A DNA stretch of 64,000 bases from Sphingomonas sp. BK235 (GCF_004345855.1 NZ_SLXN01000002.1:558001-622000); one strand, 5' to 3'. Positions 23,744-31,925 are shown, counted from the stretch's first letter. Made by a program: numbers and translations. The notes: generated by a model not told the origin, from the sequence alone.

Positions 23744-23865
23744 GTTCCACTCTCCCGTCGACGCGAGGCGACCGTCCTGCCGGGGCGATGCATCGCGATG
23801 TCAGTGAGATAGGACGCCGCGATCGTCCCCGCCACGGTGATTGGAACCGTCGCGGTGCGATCGCC

Positions 23866-25200
23866 TCAGGCGGCGTCGCGCAGCGTCGCCACGCCGGTGA
23901 GCGAGTTCGGTCCCGCCGCCGCCAGCGTCACCTCGACCAGATCGCCGATCTTATGGTCGCCGACGAGATGGACCGACTGGAGCCACGGCGACTTGCCGAG
24001 CCACTGGCCGGGCAATTTGCCGCGGCGCTCGATCAGCACCGCGCAGCGCCGCCCGACCGAGGCGGCGTTGAAGGCGGCCTGGTCGCGGTTGAGCGCCGCC
24101 TGCAGCCGCTGCAGCCGCTCGTCCATCACCTCCGCCGGCACCGCCGCGGCGAGGTCGGCGGCGGGCGTGCCCGGGCGCGGCGAATATTTGAAGCTGAACG
24201 CCTGCGCATAGCCGACCCGGTCGACCAGCCGCAGCGTCTCGGCGAACTCGGCCTCGGTCTCGCCCGGGAAGCCGACGATGAAGTCGCCCGACAGCGCGAT
24301 ATCGGGCCGCACCGCGCGGACGCGGTCGAGCAGGTGGAGATAGCCGTCCACCGTGTGCGCGCGGTTCATCGCCCGCAGCACGCGGTCGCTGCCCGCCTGC
24401 ACCGGCAAATGGAGGAACGGCATCAGCGACTCGACGTCGCGGTGCGCCTCGATCAACCCCTGCGCCATGTCGTTGGGATGGCTGGTGGTGTAGCGGATCC
24501 GTGCCAGCCCTGGCAGGCGGTCGAGCGCGAGGATCAGGTCGTGCAGCCCGCGCCCGTCGTCACTCCAGGCGTTGACGTTCTGCCCCAGCAACGTGATCTC
24601 GCGCGCGCCGGCGTCGACCAGCGCGCGCGCCTCGTCGAGGATCGCCGCATAGGGCCGGCTTACCTCGGCGCCGCGCGTGTAGGGCACGACGCAATAGGTG
24701 CAGAATTTGTCGCAGCCCTCCTGCACGGTGAGGAAGGCGCTCGCGCCGACGCGGCGCCGCGCCGGCAGATGCGCGAACTTGGACGCGAGCGGCATGTCGG
24801 TGTCGAGCGCGGCCTCGCCGGAGGCGGCGCGCGCGACCAGGCCGGGCAGGTTGTGGTACGACTGCGGGCCGACCACCACGTCGACCTTGGCGCGGCGCAC
24901 GATCTCCTCGCCCTCGGCCTGCGCGACGCAGCCCGCCACCGCGATCATCGGCGCGTCGCTGCCGCGCTCGCGCGCGCGCTTGCGCAGCCGGCCGATGTCC
25001 GAATAGACCTTCTCGGTCGCCTTCTCGCGGATGTGGCAGGTGTTGAGCACCACCAGGTCGGCGGCGTCGGCGTCCGCGGTGCTGACCAGCCCCTCGGCCG
25101 CCATCAGCTCGGCCATGCGCTCGCCGTCATAGACGTTCATCTGGCAGCCGAACGACTTGACGTGGAAGGTCTGGGGCGGGGTCTTGGCAGTCACGGACAT
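23866..25200 (-). CDS. miaB: MiaB, tRNA-2-methylthio-N6-isopentenyladenosine synthase
   Basis: MiaB is the radical-SAM methylthiotransferase that modifies A37 of tRNAs reading UNN codons. The 444-residue protein has the UPF0004 domain with Cys19, Cys55 and Cys91 for the auxiliary cluster ([34 protein letters not shown]). The radical-SAM CxxxCxxC is [17 protein letters not shown], with GQNVNAW and [12 protein letters not shown] following, then a C-terminal TRAM domain. Its start overlaps plsC by 10 nt. phoH, the usual neighbour, is 2.6 kb away. Confidence 0.95.
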   Translation of the reverse strand: MSVTAKTPPQTFHVKSFGCQMNVYDGERMAELMAAEGLVSTADADAADLVVLNTCHIREKATEKVYSDIGRLRKRARERGSDAPMIAVAGCVAQAEGEEIVRRAKVDVVVGPQSYHNLPGLVARAASGEAALDTDMPLASKFAHLPARRRVGASAFLTVQEGCDKFCTYCVVPYTRGAEVSRPYAAILDEARALVDAGAREITLLGQNVNAWSDDGRGLHDLILALDRLPGLARIRYTTSHPNDMAQGLIEAHRDVESLMPFLHLPVQAGSDRVLRAMNRAHTVDGYLHLLDRVRAVRPDIALSGDFIVGFPGETEAEFAETLRLVDRVGYAQAFSFKYSPRPGTPAADLAAAVPAEVMDERLQRLQAALNRDQAAFNAASVGRRCAVLIERRGKLPGQWLGKSPWLQSVHLVGDHKIGDLVEVTLAAAGPNSLTGVATLRDAA

Positions 25201-25934
25201 GGCGCGCGCTCTATCGGAAACGCGGTCGCCTCGCTACCCGCGGCCAGGATGCGGCGGCGTGCCTCGGCGGCGATCGCCTTGCGGTCGCCGCTGGGCGCGA
25301 AGGGTTCGAGGAAGTGCAGCGTCGCCACGAACGTGCCGCGCCGGGTGAGCACGCGGCGCGCGTGCGCGGTGCCGGGTTCGTCGCCGACCCAGGCGAGCGC
25401 GCGCGCGGCGGGCTCATAGTCGATCCGCACCGGCTGCACCATCAGGCGGGGCGGCGGCGGGTCGAGCGCGGCGAGCAGCGCGGCCTTGAACGGCAGCAAG
25501 GTCGCACCGTCGCCGGTGGTGCCCTCGGGGAAGATCGCGACTGGCTGGCCGCGGGCGAGCGCGGTGCGCAGCGCGGCGACCTGGTCGGCGACGCCGAGCC
25601 GGTCGCCGCGGCGGACGAAGACGGTGCGGTTGAGCGTGCTCAGCCAGCCGACCAGCGGCGCCGCGCGCAGCTCGGCCTTGGCCACGAAGGCGCAGCCGCT
25701 GGCGCCGGCGAGCAGAAGGATGTCGAGCCAGCTGAGATGGTTGGCGAGCAGCACCGCGTCGCGTCGCCGCGGCGTGCCGAGGACGCGCACGCGCGCGCCG
25801 AACAGCCACGCCGAGACGCCGAGGAACCGCCGCGGCCAGGGCGAGCGCGCGCGCACCAGCCGCCACAGGCCGTGGAGCAGCAGCGCGAGCAGCAGCCAGG
25901 CGACCAGCGCGGCAAGGCGGAGAGAGGCGATCAC
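25191..25934 (-). CDS. plsC: 1-acyl-sn-glycerol-3-phosphate acyltransferase (PlsC-like)
   Basis: The 247-residue membrane protein has an N-terminal anchor ([20 protein letters not shown]) and the acyltransferase motifs [13 protein letters not shown] (NHxxxxD), FVRRGDR and [12 protein letters not shown]. It should make phosphatidic acid or a related lipid at the inner membrane. It overlaps miaB by 10 nt and forms one unit with it. Confidence 0.9.
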   Translation of the reverse strand: MIASLRLAALVAWLLLALLLHGLWRLVRARSPWPRRFLGVSAWLFGARVRVLGTPRRRDAVLLANHLSWLDILLLAGASGCAFVAKAELRAAPLVGWLSTLNRTVFVRRGDRLGVADQVAALRTALARGQPVAIFPEGTTGDGATLLPFKAALLAALDPPPPRLMVQPVRIDYEPAARALAWVGDEPGTAHARRVLTRRGTFVATLHFLEPFAPSGDRKAIAAEARRRILAAGSEATAFPIERAPCP

Positions 25935-26233
25935 GCGGGGGGCGGGAGGGAGACGGGCGGTTCCATGGCTCTGATGTTCCCCGGCGAAGGCGGGACCGTC
26001 GCGAACGTCACGCGACCATCGTCATCCCGGCCTCGCGCCGGGATCCATGGCGCCGCGAAAGCGACGCCGGTGGCTCTCGCGGCGCGATGGATCCCGGGTC
26101 AAGCCCGGGATGACGGCGTCGCAAAGGTCCAGCGGAGGTTGGGCTCCAGTCGAGCGGAGCTCAGCGTCGACAACCTCGGCCTTCCCCAACTGGGCCCCGG
26201 CCTTCGCCGGGGAACAGTAGGGAAGAACCCGCC
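25935..26233. repeat. Composite repeat region between plsC and fur (family A inside a family D element)
   Basis: 26021-26114 is a family A palindrome (gtcatcccggcctcgcgccg ... gggtcaagcccgggatgac). It stands inside another inverted pair: ttccccggcgaaggcgggac near 25978 and ccggccttcgccggggaac near 26200. The same outer element, also with an A copy inside, occurs at 39311-39622. No gene is visible. Confidence 0.75.
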
Positions 26234-26653
26234 TCACTTTTTGGCGAGCGAGACGCCGTACAATTCCATGCGGTGGTCGACCAGGCGGAAGCCGAGCCGC
26301 TCGGCGATCGCCTTCTGCAGCAGCTCCAGCTCGGGATCGACGAACTCGATCACCTTGCCGGTCTCGACGTCGATCAGATGGTCGTGATGCGCCTCGGGCG
26401 AGGGTTCGTAGCGCGCGCGGCCGTCGCCGAAATCGTGGCGGTCGAGGATCCCCGCCTCCTCGAACAGCCGCACCGTGCGATAGACGGTGGCGATCGAGAT
26501 GCCCGGGTCGATCGCCGAGGCGCGGGCGTAGACTTTCTCCACGTCGGGATGATCCTCCGCCTCCGACAGCACGCGCGCGATGATGCGGCGCTGTTCGGTG
26601 ATGCGGAGGCCCTTCTCCTGACAGAGCGCTTCGAGATCGATCTTGCGAGCCAT
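26234..26653 (-). CDS. fur: Fur-family iron-responsive regulator
   Basis: The 139-residue product shows the Fur winged helix (LRITEQRRIIARVLSEAEDH, ISIATVYRTVRLFEEAGIL) and the metal-binding HHDHLIDVETGKVIEFVDPE block near residues 88-107. The CxxC pairs of E. coli Fur are absent, as in many alphaproteobacterial Fur proteins (the cysteine motif is replaced by DVET). A large perfect inverted repeat lies upstream (26674-26713). Iron is the likely effector; manganese (Mur-like) cannot be excluded. Confidence 0.9.
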   Translation of the reverse strand: MARKIDLEALCQEKGLRITEQRRIIARVLSEAEDHPDVEKVYARASAIDPGISIATVYRTVRLFEEAGILDRHDFGDGRARYEPSPEAHHDHLIDVETGKVIEFVDPELELLQKAIAERLGFRLVDHRMELYGVSLAKK

Positions 26654-26673
26654 GCCGCCCTATGTAGTGCGTC

Positions 26674-26713
26674 CGGCTTGTTGCGAAAAGCGCTAAGGAC
26701 TCGCAACAAGCCG
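26674..26713. promoter_or_regulatory. Perfect 13-bp inverted repeat upstream of fur
   Basis: cggcttgttgcga (26674-26686) and tcgcaacaagccg (26701-26713) are exact reverse complements with a 14-nt spacer. The inner ttgcga/tcgcaa half-sites resemble those in alphaproteobacterial Fur/Mur operators, but the spacing is wider than in a classic box. It starts 21 bp before the fur ATG and could serve autoregulation or as a terminator for leftward or rightward transcription. Confidence 0.55.
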
Positions 26714-26838
26714 AATTGCGGCGATCACGGTGATCGCGGCGCCCGCGCGCGCCCGCGGACGAGCGCCCGGCACGCGCCATCGCCGCGCTTGCTCCGCCCG
26801 TGCGGCGCACCTACACAGCGGGCGAGGAGATGCCGCCC

Positions 26839-27279
26839 GTGACCTTCCGCTGGACTCTCGCCGCACCGATGCTGCTGGCGGCCTGCTCGACCCAGCCCGC
26901 GGTGCCCGACGCGAGCGAGGCCTATGTCCGGCTCGCCGCCATCCCCGGCCGCCCCGCGGCGGGCTATTTCCTGCTCCACGGCGGCGCCAAGGACGCGGTG
27001 CTGGTCGGGGCGGAGGCGCCCGGCGCGGCGCGCGCCGAACTCCACACCAGCCGGCGGACCGGCAACGGCATGGCGTCGATGGACTCGATCGCGCGCGTCG
27101 CCGTCCCCGCGCGCGGCCGCGTCGCCTTCGCGCCGGGGGGACAGCACGTCATGCTGTTCGGCCTGCCCGCCAGCGTCGCGCCGGGGTCGACGCTGCCGCT
27201 GACGCTGCGCTTCGCCGATGGCAGCGCGACGCTGGTCGCCGCGCGTGTGATCGCGGCGGGCGATGCCGCCCCGGAGTGA
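26839..27279 (+). CDS. PCu(A)C-type periplasmic copper chaperone (lipoprotein)
   Basis: This protein of about 146 residues matches PCuAC chaperones, which deliver Cu(I) to the CuA site of cytochrome oxidase. Its ligands can be seen: His in RAELHTSR, Met in GNGMASMDSI and His/Met in PGGQHVMLFGLP. An N-terminal lipobox (APMLLAAC-S) predicts a lipoprotein. GAGGAG at 26824-26829 is 9 nt from GTG at 26839 but abuts ATG at 26830, so GTG is preferred; the mature protein is the same. Its stop overlaps the next gene's GTG start (GTGA). Confidence 0.88.
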   Translation: MTFRWTLAAPMLLAACSTQPAVPDASEAYVRLAAIPGRPAAGYFLLHGGAKDAVLVGAEAPGAARAELHTSRRTGNGMASMDSIARVAVPARGRVAFAPGGQHVMLFGLPASVAPGSTLPLTLRFADGSATLVAARVIAAGDAAPE

Positions 27280-27743
27280 CGGCGGCGTCCTCCCGCCCGC
27301 TCACCCCCGGTGAGACGGCGCTGGCGCGCTCGGTCTACGGCGATTCGATCGATTACGCCGCGGTGCGGCTCGCCCGGCGCACCTGGGCCTTCTTCCAGCC
27401 GCGACACGTCGTCATGGCGCCGCGCGGCACGATCCACTTCCACCCGCGTGGCGCGCTGTGGCGGGAGGATTTCGCCGACGCGCCGCTCGGGCTGCAGGGT
27501 CTGCTGATCCACGAGCTGTGCCACGTCTGGCAGCACCAGCGCGGCGTGTGCCTGCCGCTCGCGCGCCATCCGTTCTGCCGGTACCATTATACCATCCACC
27601 CGGGCTGGCCGCTCGAGCGCTACGGGCTGGAGCAGCAGGCGGAGATCGTGCGCCACGCCTTCCTGCTGCGCCGCGGCGCCCCCGTCGCCGGTGCGCCCGA
27701 ACTCGCGCGCTACGAGTCGATCCTGCCGTTCGGCACGGGGTGA
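27276..27743 (+). CDS. HExxH-motif protein (putative zinc metallopeptidase, 'vgr-related' type)
   Basis: The 155-residue protein contains LLIHELCHVWQHQRG near residues 85-99, a zinc-metallopeptidase HExxH motif, plus WPLERYGLEQQAEIVRHAF, whose Glu could be the third ligand (E-x-x-A type). It has no signal peptide. Similar proteins in sphingomonads often carry the uninformative label 'vgr related protein'. The GTG start overlaps the copper chaperone stop by 4 nt, so the two are coupled. Substrate unknown. Confidence 0.75.
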   Translation: MTAASSRPLTPGETALARSVYGDSIDYAAVRLARRTWAFFQPRHVVMAPRGTIHFHPRGALWREDFADAPLGLQGLLIHELCHVWQHQRGVCLPLARHPFCRYHYTIHPGWPLERYGLEQQAEIVRHAFLLRRGAPVAGAPELARYESILPFGTG

Positions 27744-27783
27744 GGGGGCGGCCGCGGTCGTGTCGGCCCGGCGTTACCCTGCC

Positions 27784-27877
27784 GTCATCCTGAACTCGTT
27801 TCAGGATCCACGGTGCCGCGCACTCATACGCGGCGGCGCCCGCGGGCCGGTGGATCCTGAAACCAGTTCAGGATGAC
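27784..27877. repeat. Family A variant repeat (CTGAACTCGTTTCAGGATCC type)
   Basis: Arms gtcatcctgaactcgtttca and gaaaccagttcaggatgac enclose about 50 bp with the usual CGC-rich middle. The remainder of the 290-bp gap before the DUF6662 gene (27878-28031) shows no gene. Confidence 0.8.
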
Positions 27878-28031
27878 GGCAGGGAGGTTGAGCGGACGTC
27901 GCGCCGCTCGCCCGCCCCGCTGTACCTCCACCCCGCCCGCTCCCCACCGCGGGTCAGCCGTCGCTTGTGACCCTCACCGTCCCCCGCCTACATGCGAGCC
28001 GATCGCAATAACCGACATGGGGGACGTCCGA

Positions 28032-28931
28032 ATGACATCACATGCGCGCGCGCTCGGCGCCGCGCTGCTGGCCGGCGCGTGCCTCGCGGCCGCGCCGGCG
28101 CGCGCGGGCGAGGGCATGTTCTCGCGCCTCTACACCACCGATCTCACCCCCAAGGGCCATGTCGAGGTGGAGCAGGTGATCCGCGAGCGCGTCGGCCGCC
28201 GCTTCGGCCATTATGACGCCACCGACCTGCGCAGCGAGCTGGAGGTCGGCGTGACCGACGATCTCCAGGCCTCGCTGTACGTCAGCTCGAACCGGATGCA
28301 CGCCACCGCCGCCCCCGACGACGACGACCCGCACGCCGACACCGGCTTCACCCGGCACCGCTTCTCGCCGCAGAGCGTGTCGGCCGAGTTCGTCTATCGC
28401 GCGCTCAGCCCGTACAAGAACAAGGGCGGCTGGGGTCTCGCCCTCTACATCGAGCCCGAATACGACTTCCGCGACCTTCACAACGGCCTGCGCTACGCGC
28501 CGGGGACGTTCGAGCTGGAGACGCGCGCGATCGTGCAGAAGAACTTCGCCGAGGATCGCGTGATCGTCGCGTACAACCTCGTGCTGGAGGCCGAGTCGAT
28601 CCGCTTCGCCGGGCGCGACGAGACCAACAGCGAGCTCGACTGGAACAACGAGCTGGGCGTCACCGCGCGCGTCGCGCCCCAGCTCTTCCTCGGCGCCGAG
28701 TTCCGCAACCACAACGAATACGGCAATTTCATCCACCACGAACATTCGGTCTATTGGGTCGGGCCGACGCTCCACGTCGCGGGACAGCACGGCTGGGCGA
28801 CGCTCGGCTGGCTCCACCAGGTCGCGGGCAACCCAGGCTATGACGAAGACGGGCGCGACATCGGGCGTCACCTCTTCCTGCGCAGCCACGAGCGCGACGA
28901 GGTGACGCTGAAATACGGCATCCCCTTCTGA
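28032..28931 (+). CDS. DUF6662-family putative outer-membrane beta-barrel protein
   Basis: The 299-residue protein has a signal peptide (LGAALLAGACLAAAPARAGE) and then alternating amphipathic strands (VEVEQVIRERVGRRFGHYDA, DLQASLYVSSNRMH, GWGLALYIEPEYDFRD, VIVAYNLVLEAESIRF). It ends EVTLKYGIPF, an aromatic end suited to the outer membrane. It fits the DUF6662 family, which has no known function. GGGGG at 28019-28023 favours ATG at 28032 over ATG at 28017. It starts a four-gene set with an FMN-binding protein 12 nt downstream. Confidence 0.78.
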   Translation: MTSHARALGAALLAGACLAAAPARAGEGMFSRLYTTDLTPKGHVEVEQVIRERVGRRFGHYDATDLRSELEVGVTDDLQASLYVSSNRMHATAAPDDDDPHADTGFTRHRFSPQSVSAEFVYRALSPYKNKGGWGLALYIEPEYDFRDLHNGLRYAPGTFELETRAIVQKNFAEDRVIVAYNLVLEAESIRFAGRDETNSELDWNNELGVTARVAPQLFLGAEFRNHNEYGNFIHHEHSVYWVGPTLHVAGQHGWATLGWLHQVAGNPGYDEDGRDIGRHLFLRSHERDEVTLKYGIPF

Positions 28932-28943
28932 GGACCGCCGAGG

Positions 28944-29465
28944 ATGCGCTGCCGCTTCGTCCTGCTCGCCGCCGCACCGGCGCTGGCGAGCCCCGCCTGG
29001 TCGACCGTCTATCTGACGGTCGACCAGGCCAAGACCGCTCTCTTCCCCGGAGTCGCGCTGGTGCGCGACGATCGCACGCTCAGCGATGCGCAGGCGGCGG
29101 CGATCCGTTCGCGCTCGGGGGTGAGCGTCCATTCCCGCGACGTGCATAGCTGGCGTGCCCCCGACGGCGCGCGGCTGATCGTCGACCAGGTGCTGGGCAC
29201 GCACGAGACGATCACGCTCGCGCTCGCACTCGATCCGGCGGGGGCGGTGCGGGGGCTCGAGATCCTCGACTATCGCGAGAGCTACGGCGGGCAGGTCCGC
29301 GATCCCGCGTGGCGCGCGCAATTCACCGGCAAGCGCGACGGCGCGCCGCTGGAGCTGGGGCGCGACATCCGCAACAATTCGGGCGGCACGCTCTCCGCGC
29401 GCCACGTCGCCGACGGGGTGCGGCGCTTGCTCGCCACCGAGCGGATCGTCTTTGCGCAGCATTGA
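28944..29465 (+). CDS. Exported FMN-binding-domain protein
   Basis: The 173-residue protein has a signal peptide (CRFVLLAAAPALASPAWS) and a C-terminal FMN-binding domain with YRESYGGQVRDPAWRAQFTG and the motif NNSGGTLSARHVADGVRRLL. In the NqrC/RnfG/NosR domain family the Thr/Ser of S-G-A-T receives FMN covalently from ApbE; here the motif is SGGT, with Thr kept. The next gene is an ApbE transferase overlapping by 14 nt, which strongly supports covalent flavinylation. It is predicted to be a small periplasmic electron carrier. Confidence 0.85.
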   Translation: MRCRFVLLAAAPALASPAWSTVYLTVDQAKTALFPGVALVRDDRTLSDAQAAAIRSRSGVSVHSRDVHSWRAPDGARLIVDQVLGTHETITLALALDPAGAVRGLEILDYRESYGGQVRDPAWRAQFTGKRDGAPLELGRDIRNNSGGTLSARHVADGVRRLLATERIVFAQH

Positions 29466-30264
29466 GCGCGCGCGCCCGCTGCTGGGGACGATCGTCGCGG
29501 TGCGCGCCGAGGGGCACGGCGATCCGGCGAGCGCGGTCGAGGCGGCCTTCGCTGCCGTGGCGCGGGTCGAGCGACGGATGAGCGCGTACCGCGAGGACGG
29601 CGACCTCGCCGCGGTGGCGCGGCTGCGCGCGGGCGAGCGCGCGGCGGTGGACCCGCTCACCGCGCGCTGCCTGTGGCTCGCGCTGGCGCTGGCGCGGGCG
29701 AGTGAAGGGGTGTTCGACCCGGTGGTGGCGACGGCGCGGCGCGGGGGCGGGGCGGGCGGTCAGGCGGGGCCGTGCTGGCGCGACGTCGCGCTCGGGCGCG
29801 GCGGGGTGACGGTCCGCCGTGCGCTCCGGCTCGACCTCGGCGGGGTGGCCAAGGGGTTCGCGGTGGACCGCGCGGTCGCCGCGTTGCGCCGCGCCGGGGT
29901 GGCGAGCGGGGCGGTCGACGCGGGGGGCGACCTGCGGCTGTTCGGCGCGGACGACTGGGTCGCGCTCGCGCCGAGCCATGCCGCGCCGCCCGCGGCGATC
30001 CGGCTCGGCGACGGCGCGCTGGCCAGCAGCGACGTCGCCGCCGCGACGGCCGACCGCGGCGCCCCGCAGCACCGGCACCCCGCGACCGGCACCGCGCTCG
30101 CGCCCGGTTTCGCCAGCGTCGCGGCGTCGCGCTGCGCGGTGGCGGACGCGCTGACCAAGATCGTGCTGGCGCGCGGTGCCGCGGCGGCGCCGCTGCTCGC
30201 GCGGCTGGGCGCGCGCGGCTTCCTCCACCGGCCGGGCGGAGACTGGCAGGAGATCGCCGCGTGA
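29452..30264 (+). CDS. apbE: ApbE-family FAD:protein FMN transferase
   Basis: ApbE moves FMN from FAD onto a Thr/Ser of target proteins. This 270-residue form shows the family blocks RPLLGTIVAVRA, RVERRMSAYREDGDLAAV, LRLDLGGVAKGFAVDRAVAA, GAVDAGGDLRLFG and ASRCAVADALTK. It begins MRSIERARPLLGT at TTG 29452, with no signal peptide or lipobox, whereas most ApbE proteins are periplasmic; so it may act before export of its target. It overlaps the FMN-binding gene (14 nt) and the next gene (GTGA). Confidence 0.9.
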   Translation: MRSIERARPLLGTIVAVRAEGHGDPASAVEAAFAAVARVERRMSAYREDGDLAAVARLRAGERAAVDPLTARCLWLALALARASEGVFDPVVATARRGGGAGGQAGPCWRDVALGRGGVTVRRALRLDLGGVAKGFAVDRAVAALRRAGVASGAVDAGGDLRLFGADDWVALAPSHAAPPAAIRLGDGALASSDVAAATADRGAPQHRHPATGTALAPGFASVAASRCAVADALTKIVLARGAAAAPLLARLGARGFLHRPGGDWQEIAA

Positions 30265-30716
30265 CGCGCGGGCTGCGACGCGTCGTGCTGGCGGTGCTGG
30301 CGACGATATGGACGAGCGGGGCGGCGTGGCTGCTGCTCCACCATTGCGGCCAGCGCGCCGGCGACCTCGGCCCCGAGCCGAGCCCGGCCGAGCCCTGGGC
30401 GCTGCGGCTCCACGGCGTGGCCGCGACCGCGACGGTGGCGCTGCTCGGGCTGCTCTACGGCCTCCACGTCGCGCCAGGGTGGCGCGCGCGGCGGCGGCGC
30501 TGGTCGGGCGGGGCGGTGTTCGCGGCCGGGGTCGCGCTCGCGCTGAGCGGCGACCTGCTCTATTATCTCGCCGACGAGGACGCGCGCGCGGCGGTGGCGC
30601 TGGCGCATTGGGCGGTCGGCCTCGCGACGCTGCCGCTGTTCGTGGCTCACCGGTGGCGGCGGATCGCTTCCTGCGCCGACGGTCGGACGCGGCGGGGCTC
30701 AGGCGGCGGGGGCTAG
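30261..30716 (+). CDS. Four-helix membrane protein with paired histidines (putative b-type cytochrome)
   Basis: The 151-residue product has about four membrane helices (8-28, 48-70, 82-104, 111-131). Histidines stand in helix ends at 27/28, 51, 69, 116 and 130; His51/His69 and His116/His130 are placed as in two-haem membrane cytochromes such as DUF4405 or b561-like proteins. Haem binding is inferred, not shown. The GTG start overlaps apbE by 4 nt. It would be the inner-membrane electron donor to the flavoprotein of the same operon. Confidence 0.7.
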   Translation: MTRGLRRVVLAVLATIWTSGAAWLLLHHCGQRAGDLGPEPSPAEPWALRLHGVAATATVALLGLLYGLHVAPGWRARRRRWSGGAVFAAGVALALSGDLLYYLADEDARAAVALAHWAVGLATLPLFVAHRWRRIASCADGRTRRGSGGGG

Positions 30717-30731
30717 GGTCTGCCTCACCTT

Positions 30732-30826
30732 GGTTGAGCCGTGCTCCTGCGGAAGCAGGAGCCCAGAGCCACGAGCGTCACGTCTGCGGCACTGGGCTCC
30801 TGCTTCCGCAGGAGCACGGTTCAACC
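30732..30826. repeat. Family B palindromic repeat
   Basis: ggttgagccgtgctcctgcg from 30732 pairs with cgcaggagcacggttcaacc ending at 30826. Inner arms aagcaggagccca and tgggctcctgctt add a second stem. It sits between convergent genes and could terminate both, but the same element also lies inside imuB. Confidence 0.85.
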
Positions 30827-30841
30827 GGGATGAACCACACC

Positions 30842-31426
30842 TCAGGGTCGTCGCATCGCCACGGCGTCGAGCAGCAGCTTCTCGTGACGACCGACGATCG
30901 CGGTGAAGACCGTCGGGTCGCCGAGCGCGCGCGACAGGATGATCGCGCCCTGGATCGCGCAGACGGTCTCCTCCGCGAGCGCGTGCGCCGCCGTCGGCGT
31001 CATCCCACCGCGTCCGAGACAGGCCGCCAGGACCGTGATCCACCGCGCGAAATAGCCGCGCACCTGATGCGCGAATGCGTCTCCCGAGGCGTCGAGGCTG
31101 ATCCGGCCGACGAGGCACACGCGCTGGCCCGAACGGAAATATTCGGTCACCTGCTCGATCATCGCCCGGATCGCCCCCGGCGGATCCTCGGAGCGCTCGA
31201 GCGGGGCGAAGAGCTTCGTCTCGAACCAGCGGTCGATGTCGGCGAGCACCGCCGCCATCATCTCCTCCTTGCCCCCGGGGAAGAAGTTGTAGAGGCTGCC
31301 TTTGCCCAGGCCGGTGGCGTGCGAGAGGATCGCCAGGCTCGCCCCGTCGAAGCCGTGTTCGCGGAACGCCTCGGCCAGCGCGGGGATCGCGCCGGCACGA
31401 TCGCTGAGGGGGCGCCTGGCGGTCAG
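30842..31426 (-). CDS. TetR-family regulator with apparent CTG start
   Basis: The product of about 194 residues has a TetR head: [20 protein letters not shown], then [27 protein letters not shown]. No ATG, GTG or TTG occurs in frame at the right place. The only candidate at the homologous start is CTG at 31426-31424, giving (M)[11 protein letters not shown] and a 4-nt overlap CTGA with the stop of the preceding gene. It is probably translated by coupling. A perfect 20-bp palindrome upstream of the operon is its likely operator. Confidence 0.82.
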   Translation of the reverse strand: MTARRPLSDRAGAIPALAEAFREHGFDGASLAILSHATGLGKGSLYNFFPGGKEEMMAAVLADIDRWFETKLFAPLERSEDPPGAIRAMIEQVTEYFRSGQRVCLVGRISLDASGDAFAHQVRGYFARWITVLAACLGRGGMTPTAAHALAEETVCAIQGAIILSRALGDPTVFTAIVGRHEKLLLDAVAMRRP

Positions 31427-31887
31427 AGGTCGAGCTCGCTGAGCGAGGGATGATCGTCCGGGCGGCGCCCGAGCGGCCAGTGGAACTTGCGCTCCGCCGC
31501 CGCGATCGGCCGGTCGTTGATCGAGGCGATGCGGCGCTTCATCAGGCCGTCGCGGTCGAACTCCCAATTCTCGTTGCCATAGGCGCGGTACCATTGCCCG
31601 GCCGCGTCGTGCCACTCGTAGGCGAAGCGGACGGCGATCCGGTCGCCGTCATGCGCCCACACTTCCTTGATGAGGCGATAGTCGAGTTCCCGCGCCCATT
31701 TGCGCGCGAGAAAGGCGACGATGGCCTCGCGCCCGACCAGGAACTCGCTGCGATTCCGCCAGACACTGTCGGGCGTATAGGCCAGCGATACCGTCACGGG
31801 GTCGCGGCTGTTCCAGGCATCCTCGGCCAGACGGGCTTTCTGCGCCGCCGACTCAGGCGTGTATGGCGGGACGGGGGGACGGGACAT
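31423..31887 (-). CDS. NTF2-like (DUF1348/SnoaL-type) protein
   Basis: The 154-residue cytoplasmic protein fits the DUF1348 nuclear-transport-factor-2-like fold: [60 protein letters not shown] and [19 protein letters not shown]. Such proteins bind or isomerise small molecules; relatives are often next to TetR genes and hydrolases. ATG at 31887 follows GAGGTG. It is first in a two-gene operon with the TetR regulator. Confidence 0.88.
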   Translation of the reverse strand: MSRPPVPPYTPESAAQKARLAEDAWNSRDPVTVSLAYTPDSVWRNRSEFLVGREAIVAFLARKWARELDYRLIKEVWAHDGDRIAVRFAYEWHDAAGQWYRAYGNENWEFDRDGLMKRRIASINDRPIAAAERKFHWPLGRRPDDHPSLSELDL

Positions 31888-31905
31888 CAGGCACCTCCTC
31901 GCTAT

Positions 31906-31925
31906 GTTGTACCGATCGGTACAAC
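31906..31925. promoter_or_regulatory. Perfect 20-bp palindrome, probable TetR operator
   Basis: gttgtaccgatcggtacaac reads the same on both strands and lies 19 bp before the NTF2-like start. TAC-CGATCGGTA cores of this sort are typical TetR operators. Autoregulation of the NTF2-tetR operon is inferred. Confidence 0.75.
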
